Assembly (NCBI GenBank): GCA_019114005.1
Contig: DXGH01000043.1
Location: 1-64,000, forward strand
Reading direction: 5' to 3'
Origin: Candidatus Acetatifactor stercoripullorum
GTDB lineage: Bacteria; Bacillota; Clostridia; Lachnospirales; Lachnospiraceae
Length of the DNA stretch: 64,000 bases
Shown here: positions 18,073-25,736 of the stretch, piece after piece
How the letters are laid out: every line of letters starts with the position of its first letter
Numbering within the stretch: the stretch's first letter is position 1
Made by a program: the position numbers and the translations under genes
Notes under the pieces: generated by a model
Databases searched by the model: none
Told to the model about the DNA's origin: nothing
Seen by the model: only the letters and a program-made list of their open reading frames with translations

Positions 18073-19938
18073 ATGGCACAGATACATGTACTGGATTCGG
18101 AGACCATTGACAAAATTGCGGCCGGAGAGGTGGTGGAGCGGCCTGCAAGCGTGGTAAAGGAGCTTGTGGAAAACGCCATCGACGCCAATGCAACAGCCAT
18201 CACCGTGGAGGCAAAGGAGGGGGGTATTGCATTTATCCGGGTCACTGACAACGGAGACGGCATGGAGGCCGCACAGCTGCGGACTGCCTTTCTGCGCCAT
18301 GCCACCAGCAAGATCGAAAATGCGGAGGATCTGACGCACATTTTAAGCCTGGGGTTTCGCGGAGAGGCTCTCTCCAGCATCGCGGCGGTGTCCAAGGTGG
18401 AGGTGATTTCTAAAACAGCAGGAAGCCTGACTGGAGGAAGGATTGTGCTAGAGGGCGCAAGGGAAATAGAATTTGGGGAGGTGGGCGCACCGGAAGGAAC
18501 CACCGTCCTGGTGCGGAACCTCTTTTTCAACACGCCGGTGCGGCGGAAATTTTTGAAAACGCCCGTTACCGAGGGGGGATATATTTCAGACCTTATGGAG
18601 CACCTTGCTTTGTCCAGGCCGGACATTTCCTTTAAGTTTGTGCTGGGGAACCAGACCAGATTCCACACCTCGGGAAACGGAGATTTAAGAGAGGTGATCT
18701 ATCGCCTTTACGGTAGAGAGACTGCGGCATCACTTGTGCCCATACAGTGGGAGCGGGAGAACATACGCATTCAGGGTTATCTGGGGGAGCCTGTTTTAGT
18801 GCGCTCCAACCGGAACTTTGAAATCTATTTTATCAATGGGAGATTCTTAAAAAGCGCAGTGATAGCGGGAGCTGTGGAGGAAGGCTATAGGGAATATCTG
18901 ATGCAGCATAAATTTCCTTTCTGCGTGCTGCATATTCAGATGGAGCCAGGCCGTGTGGATGTAAACGTACATCCCACTAAGATGGACGTGCGTTTTGACA
19001 GCGCCGCAGAATTCTGCAGTATTCTTTCCGAGGCCGTCCAAGGCACCCTGAGGCAGCGGGAGATGATACCGGAGGCTGTGCTGGGAAATGAAAACGAGGC
19101 CCGAAAGGAAGAAAAAGAGCAGCGCAGACAGCTGCAGGAGGAAATGCGAAGAAAAGGAGTGCCGGAGCCCTTTGAGAAGAGACGCATGGAAAGCTATCGA
19201 GTGATGGAGGAGGCCAGATATCAGGATCGAAAGCCGGAGAGCCTTCCGGACGAGACTGAAGAGAAGGCGGCAGAGACGGCGGTCACAGCCCCAGAGGCAG
19301 CGGTCACAGAGGCAAAGCAGCTTGATTTGTTTGAGGAAAAGCTGCTTTCGGTGGATAATAGGGCCAGGTACCAGCTGATTGGCCAGGTGTTTGACACCTA
19401 TTGGATGATTCAGTTTGAGGATAAGCTTTTGATCATCGACCAGCATGCGGCCCATGAGAAGGTAAAATATGAGCGGCTGATGCGGCAGTACCGGGAAAAA
19501 AGTGTGGTATCCCAAAACCTGATGCCCCCTGTGATTGTCAGCCTTACCGGCCAGGAGGAGGTCACGCTTCGGGAGTACGGCGATGCTTTTACAGAGCTTG
19601 GCTTTGAGATCGCGCCCTTTGGCGGCAGTGAGTATGCCGTAAGAAGCGTTCCCACGGATTTGTACGGCTGCGGCGAGAAGGAGCTGTTTTTAGAGGTGAT
19701 GGATCAGCTGGCTGCCTTGGGAAACAAAGGAAGCCTGAAGGCTGTGGAAGAAAAAATCGCCTCCATGTCCTGTAAGGCGGCGGTGAAGGGAAACAGCCCC
19801 TTAAGTCAAAGAGAGGCGCAGGCGCTGATCGACGAGCTGCTCACCTTGGAAAATCCTTATCACTGTCCCCACGGACGGCCTACCATTATTTCGATCAGCA
19901 AAACGGAGATGGAAAGAAAATTCAAGCGAATTGTATAG
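18073..19938 (+). CDS. mutL: DNA mismatch repair endonuclease MutL
   Basis: ATPase that links mismatch recognition to strand nicking. N-terminal GHKL motifs are ELVENAIDANAT, VTDNGDGME and GFRGEALSSIAAV. The C-terminal domain holds DQHAAHEKVKYERL, the metal-binding DQHA(x)2E(x)4E motif of nicking MutL proteins, and CPHGRP. This matches organisms that lack MutH and Dam methylation. A charged, poorly conserved linker at about residues 335-420 joins the two halves. 621 residues, with GAGGAAA directly before the ATG. Confidence 0.97.
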   Translation: MAQIHVLDSETIDKIAAGEVVERPASVVKELVENAIDANATAITVEAKEGGIAFIRVTDNGDGMEAAQLRTAFLRHATSKIENAEDLTHILSLGFRGEALSSIAAVSKVEVISKTAGSLTGGRIVLEGAREIEFGEVGAPEGTTVLVRNLFFNTPVRRKFLKTPVTEGGYISDLMEHLALSRPDISFKFVLGNQTRFHTSGNGDLREVIYRLYGRETAASLVPIQWERENIRIQGYLGEPVLVRSNRNFEIYFINGRFLKSAVIAGAVEEGYREYLMQHKFPFCVLHIQMEPGRVDVNVHPTKMDVRFDSAAEFCSILSEAVQGTLRQREMIPEAVLGNENEARKEEKEQRRQLQEEMRRKGVPEPFEKRRMESYRVMEEARYQDRKPESLPDETEEKAAETAVTAPEAAVTEAKQLDLFEEKLLSVDNRARYQLIGQVFDTYWMIQFEDKLLIIDQHAAHEKVKYERLMRQYREKSVVSQNLMPPVIVSLTGQEEVTLREYGDAFTELGFEIAPFGGSEYAVRSVPTDLYGCGEKELFLEVMDQLAALGNKGSLKAVEEKIASMSCKAAVKGNSPLSQREAQALIDELLTLENPYHCPHGRPTIISISKTEMERKFKRIV

Positions 19939-19952
19939 GAGGCAGAAAAGTC

Positions 19953-20918
19953 ATGACAAAACCGCCCATGATCGTGCTTGCGGGGCCTACGGCGGTGGGA
20001 AAGACCACTCTTTCTTTGAAGCTTGCAAAAAGGGTGAAGGGGGAAATCATTTCCGCAGATTCCATGCAGGTATACAGGCATATGGATATTGGCTCCGCCA
20101 AGATCATGCCGGATCAGATGGAGGGGGTTCCCCATCACATGATTGATATTTTGGAGCCCTGGGAAGAATTTAACGTGGTGATCTTTAAACAGAAATGCGA
20201 AGCATGTCTTAAGGGAATTTATGAAAGAGGACATATCCCTATTGTGACCGGAGGAACGGGCTTTTATATTCAGGCGCTGCTTCGAGATATTGATTTTACA
20301 GAGAATGAGGAAAATACCCGCATCCGGGAAGAGCTGGAGGCGCTGGCAGAGGAAAAGGGAACGGCGTACCTCCATGAACTGCTGGAAAGCGTGGATGCGC
20401 CCTCGGCCCGGGCCATACATGCCAACAACAAAAAGCGTATGATACGGGCCCTGGAATTCTATCAGCTCACCGGGCAGCGCATTTCTGACCACAATCAGAA
20501 GGAGAGACTTAAGGAGGATGCGTACCGCGCCTGCTATTTTGTGTTAAGCGACAAGCGGGAGCGCCTGTACGAGCGCATTGAAAAGCGGGTGGATGAGATG
20601 CTTCAGGATGGGCTTGTTGAGGAAGTAAAAAAGCTTAAGCAAATGGGCTGCCATCAGGGAATGGTGTCCATGCAGGGGCTTGGCTATAAGGAAATTCTCT
20701 CTTATCTGGATGGGGAGATATCCTTAGAGGAGGCTGTGCGGCTTTTAAAGCGTGACACCAGGCATTTTGCAAAAAGACAGCTCACATGGTTCCGGAGAGA
20801 GAAGGATGTGATATGGGTTGACAAGGACCGCTTTTTGTATGATGATGAAAAAATATTGGAGTTTATGCTTGAAAAGCTGGCAGAAAAAAATATTTACGAA
20901 AATGAGGAGAAGCCATGA
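19953..20918 (+). CDS. miaA: tRNA dimethylallyltransferase MiaA
   Basis: Transfers a dimethylallyl group to A37 of tRNAs reading UNN codons, making the substrate for MiaB. Walker A GPTAVGKT is at the N terminus, then SADSMQVYRHMDIGSAK, VGGTG-like VTGGTGFYIQALL, and the C-terminal YKEILSYLDG and KRDTRHFAKRQLTWFRR elements. 321 residues, standard length. GGAGG lies 13 bases before the ATG. Ends in an ATGA overlap with the next gene. Confidence 0.96.
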   Translation: MTKPPMIVLAGPTAVGKTTLSLKLAKRVKGEIISADSMQVYRHMDIGSAKIMPDQMEGVPHHMIDILEPWEEFNVVIFKQKCEACLKGIYERGHIPIVTGGTGFYIQALLRDIDFTENEENTRIREELEALAEEKGTAYLHELLESVDAPSARAIHANNKKRMIRALEFYQLTGQRISDHNQKERLKEDAYRACYFVLSDKRERLYERIEKRVDEMLQDGLVEEVKKLKQMGCHQGMVSMQGLGYKEILSYLDGEISLEEAVRLLKRDTRHFAKRQLTWFRREKDVIWVDKDRFLYDDEKILEFMLEKLAEKNIYENEEKP

Positions 20919-22243
20919 GCGATACGGATAAGCTGTACGGGGCCATGGGCATCGGAAAAGAGGTGCTTGCCTATGGAAATGCCGTACTCGAAGGACTTTT
21001 GGACCGTTTTGCACAGATAGACCGCACTGCAGAGTATAATCAGCTGAAGGTGCTTAAGGCCATGCAGGAAAATCAGGTCAGCGAGGCCTGTCTTTTGGGC
21101 ACCACGGGCTATGGCTATAACGATCTGGGAAGGGATACCCTGGAGAAGGTTTATGCAGGAGTTTTCCACACGCAGGACGCGCTGGTGCGGCCTCAGATTA
21201 CCTGCGGCACCCATGCCCTGGCGCTGGCCTTAATGAGCAATTTAAGACCGGGAGATGAACTGCTCTCCCCTGTGGGAAAGCCCTATGACACCCTGGAGGA
21301 GGTCATAGGCATAAGACCATCCAGAGGCTCCCTTGCAGAATATGGGATTACCTACAGGCAGGTGGATCTTCTGCCGGACGGAAGCTTCGACTATGAAGCC
21401 ATCCGCCGTGGAATCAATGAGAGGACAAGGCTTGCAGCCATTCAGCGGTCCAAGGGCTATCAGACCCGTCCCACCCTGTCCGTAGAGCGGATTGGGGAGC
21501 TGATCGCCTTTATAAAAGGCATAAAGCCGGATGTGATCTGCATGGTGGATAACTGCTACGGCGAGTTTGTGGAGACAAGAGAGCCTTCCGATGTGGGAGC
21601 GGATATGGTGGTGGGCTCCCTGATCAAAAATCCCGGGGGAGGACTTGCTCCCATCGGCGGCTATATTGCCGGAACGAAGGAATGCGTGGAAAATGCCGCG
21701 TACCGTCTTACCTCCCCGGGGCTGGGGAAGGAGGTGGGGGCTTCCTTGGGCATTCTGAGCAATTTTTATCAGGGCTTTTTTCTGGCCCCGGTGGTGACGG
21801 CGGGCGCCTTAAAGGGGGCCGTGTTTGCCGCCAATATTTATGAGAAGCTTGGCTTTGACGTGGCGCCAGACGGCAGTGAGGACAGATATGACATTATTCA
21901 GGCGGTGACCTTCGGCACACCCCAGGCGGTGACGGCCTTCTGCCAGGGAATTCAGGCTGCAGCCCCTGTGGACAGTCATGTGGTTCCGGAACCCTGGGAT
22001 ATGCCCGGCTACGATGCACAGGTGATTATGGCGGCGGGCGCCTTTGTGTCCGGCTCCTCCATTGAGCTGTCGGCAGACGGACCCTTAAAGCCCCCTTATG
22101 CCGTGTATTTTCAGGGAGGATTGACCTGGCAGCACGCAAAATTCGGCATCCTGAAATCCTTGGAGGCGCTGCTTAGAAAGGGTATTGTCTCTGAGGAAGA
22201 AATAGCAAATGCCATGGAAAAATGTAGAAAAACCAAAAAATAA
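20915..22243 (+). CDS. methionine gamma-lyase family / aluminium-resistance-type PLP protein
   Basis: A PLP-dependent enzyme of the group labelled aluminium resistance protein or methionine gamma-lyase family (YnbB-like). The PLP lysine is probably in VVGSLIKNPGGGLAPIGGYI, preceded by the Asp of CMVDNCYGEF. Its biological reaction is not known with certainty. 442 residues. It overlaps miaA by four bases, and this miaA-ynbB linkage is common in Firmicutes, which suggests stable co-expression rather than shared chemistry. Confidence 0.85.
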   Translation: MSDTDKLYGAMGIGKEVLAYGNAVLEGLLDRFAQIDRTAEYNQLKVLKAMQENQVSEACLLGTTGYGYNDLGRDTLEKVYAGVFHTQDALVRPQITCGTHALALALMSNLRPGDELLSPVGKPYDTLEEVIGIRPSRGSLAEYGITYRQVDLLPDGSFDYEAIRRGINERTRLAAIQRSKGYQTRPTLSVERIGELIAFIKGIKPDVICMVDNCYGEFVETREPSDVGADMVVGSLIKNPGGGLAPIGGYIAGTKECVENAAYRLTSPGLGKEVGASLGILSNFYQGFFLAPVVTAGALKGAVFAANIYEKLGFDVAPDGSEDRYDIIQAVTFGTPQAVTAFCQGIQAAAPVDSHVVPEPWDMPGYDAQVIMAAGAFVSGSSIELSADGPLKPPYAVYFQGGLTWQHAKFGILKSLEALLRKGIVSEEEIANAMEKCRKTKK

Positions 22244-22258
22244 AATCTATGAATTTTA

Positions 22259-22287
22259 TATACAGACGCCAGATTTTATGGTAGTAT
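22259..22287 (+). promoter_or_regulatory. weak candidate promoter before the DUF4321 gene
   Basis: TATACA and TAGTAT, 17 bp apart, about 27 bases upstream of the TTG start. Moderate match only. Confidence 0.3.
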
Positions 22288-22313
22288 ATAAAGACGTATG
22301 AGGAGGAAAAATC

Positions 22314-22553
22314 TTGAAGAGAGTAAACTGGGTGCTGGTGATCCTTGTGCTGATCGGATTTGTGATCGGCGGATTTATCGGAACCTATTTTGACGGAAGC
22401 TTTTTAAATTACGGGAAATCCTTTGGGCTGAATACGCCCATTGAGCTGGATTTAGGGTTTATACTGCTCACCTTCGGGCTGAAGATTCAAATTACCATAG
22501 CCAGTGTTATCGGAGTGGTGATCTCCTTGGTGATTTACCGTTTTATCCGTTAA
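22314..22553 (+). CDS. DUF4321 family small membrane protein
   Basis: 79 residues with two membrane segments (about 6-28 and 52-75) separated by a short loop containing FDGSFLNYGKSFG and ELDLGFI. The composition and layout match the DUF4321 family, found next to radC and mre genes in Clostridia. Function unknown. The start is TTG, preceded by GAGGAGG at nine bases. The position between the tRNA/repair cluster and radC is typical. Confidence 0.8.
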   Translation: MKRVNWVLVILVLIGFVIGGFIGTYFDGSFLNYGKSFGLNTPIELDLGFILLTFGLKIQITIASVIGVVISLVIYRFIR

Positions 22554-22601
22554 AGTATCCTCGGGTTTTGTCTGTACATCGGAGAAGGCAAAAGGAGATG
22601 T

Positions 22602-23300
22602 ATGGAGAAACGAAAAGTAAAAAACAGAGAGAAAAATCAGGATCTTCCCTATGAAAAATTTCTGCGGTTTGGTCCGGAAAGCCTTACGGAGCGGGAGCTG
22701 CTTGCTATCATCATACGCACGGGCACCAGGGAGCAGAACGCGCTGCAGCTGGCCGGAAAGGTTTTGGAGCTGGCCAGATATCCCAGGGAGGGGCTGCTTG
22801 GCCTCTATGACGTGACCTTAAATGAGCTGAAGTCCATTAAGGGCATCGGAGAGGTTAAGGCCATTAAGCTGAAATGTCTCACAGAGCTTTCCATGCGCAT
22901 CAGCACCGCCACAGCCGCCCAGGGAATCTGTTTTCATGATTCCGCCGCCGTCGCCCGGTATTTTATGGAAAGGCTCAGACACAGGGAAACAGAATGCGTC
23001 ATTTTGGTGTGTCTGGACGCCAAGGGGCAGCTGATCGGAGAAAGGAAGCTTTCGGAGGGCAGCGTGAGGATGTCGCTGATTTCCCCCAGGGAAATTTTTC
23101 TGGAAGCCTTAAACAGCAGGGCAGTCCACATTTTGCTGGTGCATAATCATCCCAGCGGCGATCCGTCTCCAAGCAGGGCGGATCTGGAAATCACCCGGAA
23201 TGTGCAGGAACTGGGAGACAAGCTGGACATTTCGCTGCTGGATCACATTATTATCGGTGATAACAGGTATACTAGCTTTAAAGAGGAGGCTTACCTGTAG
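22602..23300 (+). CDS. radC: RadC family protein (JAB/MPN domain)
   Basis: 232 residues. An N-terminal helix-hairpin-helix region (LNELKSIKGIGEVKAIKLK) is followed by the RadC JAB metalloprotease-like domain with HNHPSGDPSPSRAD and the downstream Asp in LLDHIIIGDN. Its old link to DNA repair is doubtful, and its substrate is unknown. AAGGAGATGT precedes the ATG. It leads into mreB with only 26 bases between, as in many Firmicutes. Confidence 0.93.
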   Translation: MEKRKVKNREKNQDLPYEKFLRFGPESLTERELLAIIIRTGTREQNALQLAGKVLELARYPREGLLGLYDVTLNELKSIKGIGEVKAIKLKCLTELSMRISTATAAQGICFHDSAAVARYFMERLRHRETECVILVCLDAKGQLIGERKLSEGSVRMSLISPREIFLEALNSRAVHILLVHNHPSGDPSPSRADLEITRNVQELGDKLDISLLDHIIIGDNRYTSFKEEAYL

Positions 23301-23326
23301 CATCACTTCAGAAAGGGGTTGTCATT

Positions 23327-24337
23327 TTGGCAAACAACGCATTCGGTATCGACTTAGGTACCAATAATATCAAAATTTACAGCAGAAACGATGACAATAT
23401 TATGGTGGAAAAGAACATGATCGCCATCGAAAATAAGAACACACTCTTTGCCTACGGAGATTCTGCATTTGAAATGTATGAGAAGGCGCCGGGAAATATT
23501 CATATTTCTTATCCGCTTTCCAACGGCGTCATCGCGGATATCAAAAACATGGAGACTCTGGTAAAATATTTTATCGGAGATCTGCAGAAGGGGAGCACCA
23601 AGCCGGCAGACTTTTTTATCGCCGTGCCCACCGATGTGACGGAGGTGGAAAAGAGGGCCTTTTATGATCTGATCAAGGATGCCAATGTGAAGGCGAAAAA
23701 AATTATGGTGGTGGAGAAGGCTGTTGCAGACGGCCTTGGACTGGATATAGATGTAAAAAATTCCCAGGGCGTTTTGGTGGTGAACGTAGGCTATGAGACC
23801 ACGGAGATTTCCATTCTTTCTTTGGGCGGCATTGTGCTGAGCCGCCTGATCAAGGTGGGGGGACTGAAATTCGACGAGGCCATCCGGGCGTCGGTGCGAC
23901 GGGAATTCAGCCTGATCATTGGCGGGAAAACGGCAGAAACCGTAAAGATTGCCCTGCGGGATTTGGAAAAAGAGGAAAGAGGCGCCGTGGTTTACGGGCG
24001 GGACATCGTGACAGGCCTTCCGGTGGAAAGGGAGATTCCCACAAAGCTGGTGGACGAATCCTTAGAGGAGCATTTTAACACCATTATCGACAATGTAAAG
24101 GTGATTTTGGAACGGACACCGCCGGAGCTTGCGGCAGATATTTACAGACACGGCATTTATCTTACGGGCGGGGCTTCTCAGGTAAACCACTTGTCACAGC
24201 GGCTTGCGGCAGGAACGGGGCTGAGAGTAAATACAGCGGAAAATCCACTTACCAGTGTGGCTATGGGACTTGCGAAGATCATTAAGGATGACAACTATAA
24301 ATCAGTAGCTTATGCGATTGAAGGGATGAGTAAATGA
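23327..24337 (+). CDS. mreB: rod shape-determining protein MreB
   Basis: Actin-like ATPase that guides the cell-elongation machinery along the membrane. The phosphate-1 loop is GIDLGTNNIKIY and the second phosphate loop is VVNVGYETTEISIL; the adenosine motif is YLTGGASQVNHLS. 336 residues. The start is TTG with AAAGGGG ten bases upstream. It is the first gene of mreBCD and overlaps mreC by four bases. Confidence 0.92.
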   Translation: MANNAFGIDLGTNNIKIYSRNDDNIMVEKNMIAIENKNTLFAYGDSAFEMYEKAPGNIHISYPLSNGVIADIKNMETLVKYFIGDLQKGSTKPADFFIAVPTDVTEVEKRAFYDLIKDANVKAKKIMVVEKAVADGLGLDIDVKNSQGVLVVNVGYETTEISILSLGGIVLSRLIKVGGLKFDEAIRASVRREFSLIIGGKTAETVKIALRDLEKEERGAVVYGRDIVTGLPVEREIPTKLVDESLEEHFNTIIDNVKVILERTPPELAADIYRHGIYLTGGASQVNHLSQRLAAGTGLRVNTAENPLTSVAMGLAKIIKDDNYKSVAYAIEGMSK

Positions 24338-25209
24338 GCCCGATCATAAAAAGAAAAGGGGAGAAATTTACGATACCGAGTAAATATCTTCTCTTTATTT
24401 TAACCTTTCTCTGCACGGCCATGATGTTAATCACCTTTGGAACGGATACCTTTAACCGGCCCTTCAACACAGTTTTCGGATATGTGATCGTACCCTTTCA
24501 GCAGGGGATCAGTCAGGTGGGAAGCTGGCTTTCAAACCGTTCCCAGGAGCTTGTGCAGATCAGGTCGCTGTTAGAGGAAAACGAAAGGCTCAGGGAAGAG
24601 GTGGCGGCCCTCACCGAGGAGAATACTCTTTTACAGCAGGACCGGTATGAGCTGAACAATCTCAGAGAGCTTCTTTCCCTGGATGAACAGTATGGAGAGT
24701 ACAGCAAGGTGGGCGCCAGGATTATCAGCAGGGATTCCGGCAACTGGTACTCCTCCTTTATCATAGACAAGGGAACCCAGGACGGTCTGTCTGTGGACAT
24801 GAATGTGATCGCAGGAGGCGGCCTGGTGGGGATTATTACCTCTGTGGGACCTAACTGGGCCAGAGTTACCTCTATTATCTCCGATAACAGCAATGTGAGC
24901 GCCAAGACGCTGGCCACTGAGGATAATCTGGTTGTGTCAGGAGATCTGCAGCTGATGGCGGAGGGCGTCATCACCTACAGCATGCTGGTGGACAGCCAGA
25001 ATGCTGTGGTGGAGGGCGACAAGGTTGTGACCTCGGATATCAGCGACAAATATCTGCCGAATATTTTGATTGGCTATATCAATACCATAAACAGTGACTC
25101 CAACAATCTGACAAAATCAGGCTACATAACGCCGGCGGTAGACTTTGAGCATCTGGGAGAGGTTTTGGTCATTACAGATTTGAAGCAGCAGGTACCAGAA
25201 GAGGGATAG
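24334..25209 (+). CDS. mreC: cell shape protein MreC
   Basis: Membrane-anchored scaffold of the elongation complex that activates PBP2/RodA. Residues 1-16 are cytoplasmic and basic, about 17-40 form one membrane helix, and about 65-110 form a coiled coil rich in Leu and Glu (LLEENERLREEVAALTEEN). The rest is the beta-barrel MreC domain with SRDSGNWYSSFIIDKGTQDG. 291 residues. Overlaps mreB by four bases and is followed at once by mreD. Confidence 0.94.
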   Translation: MSPIIKRKGEKFTIPSKYLLFILTFLCTAMMLITFGTDTFNRPFNTVFGYVIVPFQQGISQVGSWLSNRSQELVQIRSLLEENERLREEVAALTEENTLLQQDRYELNNLRELLSLDEQYGEYSKVGARIISRDSGNWYSSFIIDKGTQDGLSVDMNVIAGGGLVGIITSVGPNWARVTSIISDNSNVSAKTLATEDNLVVSGDLQLMAEGVITYSMLVDSQNAVVEGDKVVTSDISDKYLPNILIGYINTINSDSNNLTKSGYITPAVDFEHLGEVLVITDLKQQVPEEG

Positions 25210-25211
25210 TG

Positions 25212-25736
25212 ATGCGGATACTCAGAAAAGTGATTGTGACAATATTCATTATCGTTTGTTTTGTGCTGCAGTGCAGTGTGTTTGACAGCTTATCCTTTGC
25301 AGGAATTATCCCCAATCTGATGATTATTCTCACTGCGTCCTTCGGTTTTATGAGAGGGGAAAAGGAAGGGCTGATCATCGGATTTTTCTGCGGACTTTTG
25401 AGCGATGTGTTTTTTGGAAGCTTTTTGGGGTTTTATGCCCTGATTCTCATGTATATAGGTTATTTGAACGGAAAATTCAGCCGGATTTTCTACCCGGAGG
25501 ATATTAAGCTTCCCATGGCGCTGATTGTGGTAAGCGATCTATCCTATGGAATTGTGTGTTATGTTCTTATGTTTCTGCTGAGGGGGCGTTTTCATTTTTG
25601 GTATTATTTCACAAGGGTGATACTGCCGGAAGCGCTGTACACCATTGTGGTCACCCTGTTTTTGTACCCTGTTATTTTAAAGGTAAACGAAAAGCTGGAA
25701 GCAATTGAAAGAAGGAGCGCACAGAAATTTGTTTGA
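25212..25736 (+). CDS. mreD: rod shape-determining protein MreD
   Basis: Integral membrane partner of MreC. About 174 residues, five predicted membrane segments, with the family features FAGIIPNLMIILTASFGFMRG and GFFCGLLSDVFFGSFLGFYAL. I start it at the ATG at 25212 rather than the GTG at 25209, which would share bases with the mreC stop. Its last eight bases overlap the start of the PBP gene. Confidence 0.92.
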   Translation: MRILRKVIVTIFIIVCFVLQCSVFDSLSFAGIIPNLMIILTASFGFMRGEKEGLIIGFFCGLLSDVFFGSFLGFYALILMYIGYLNGKFSRIFYPEDIKLPMALIVVSDLSYGIVCYVLMFLLRGRFHFWYYFTRVILPEALYTIVVTLFLYPVILKVNEKLEAIERRSAQKFV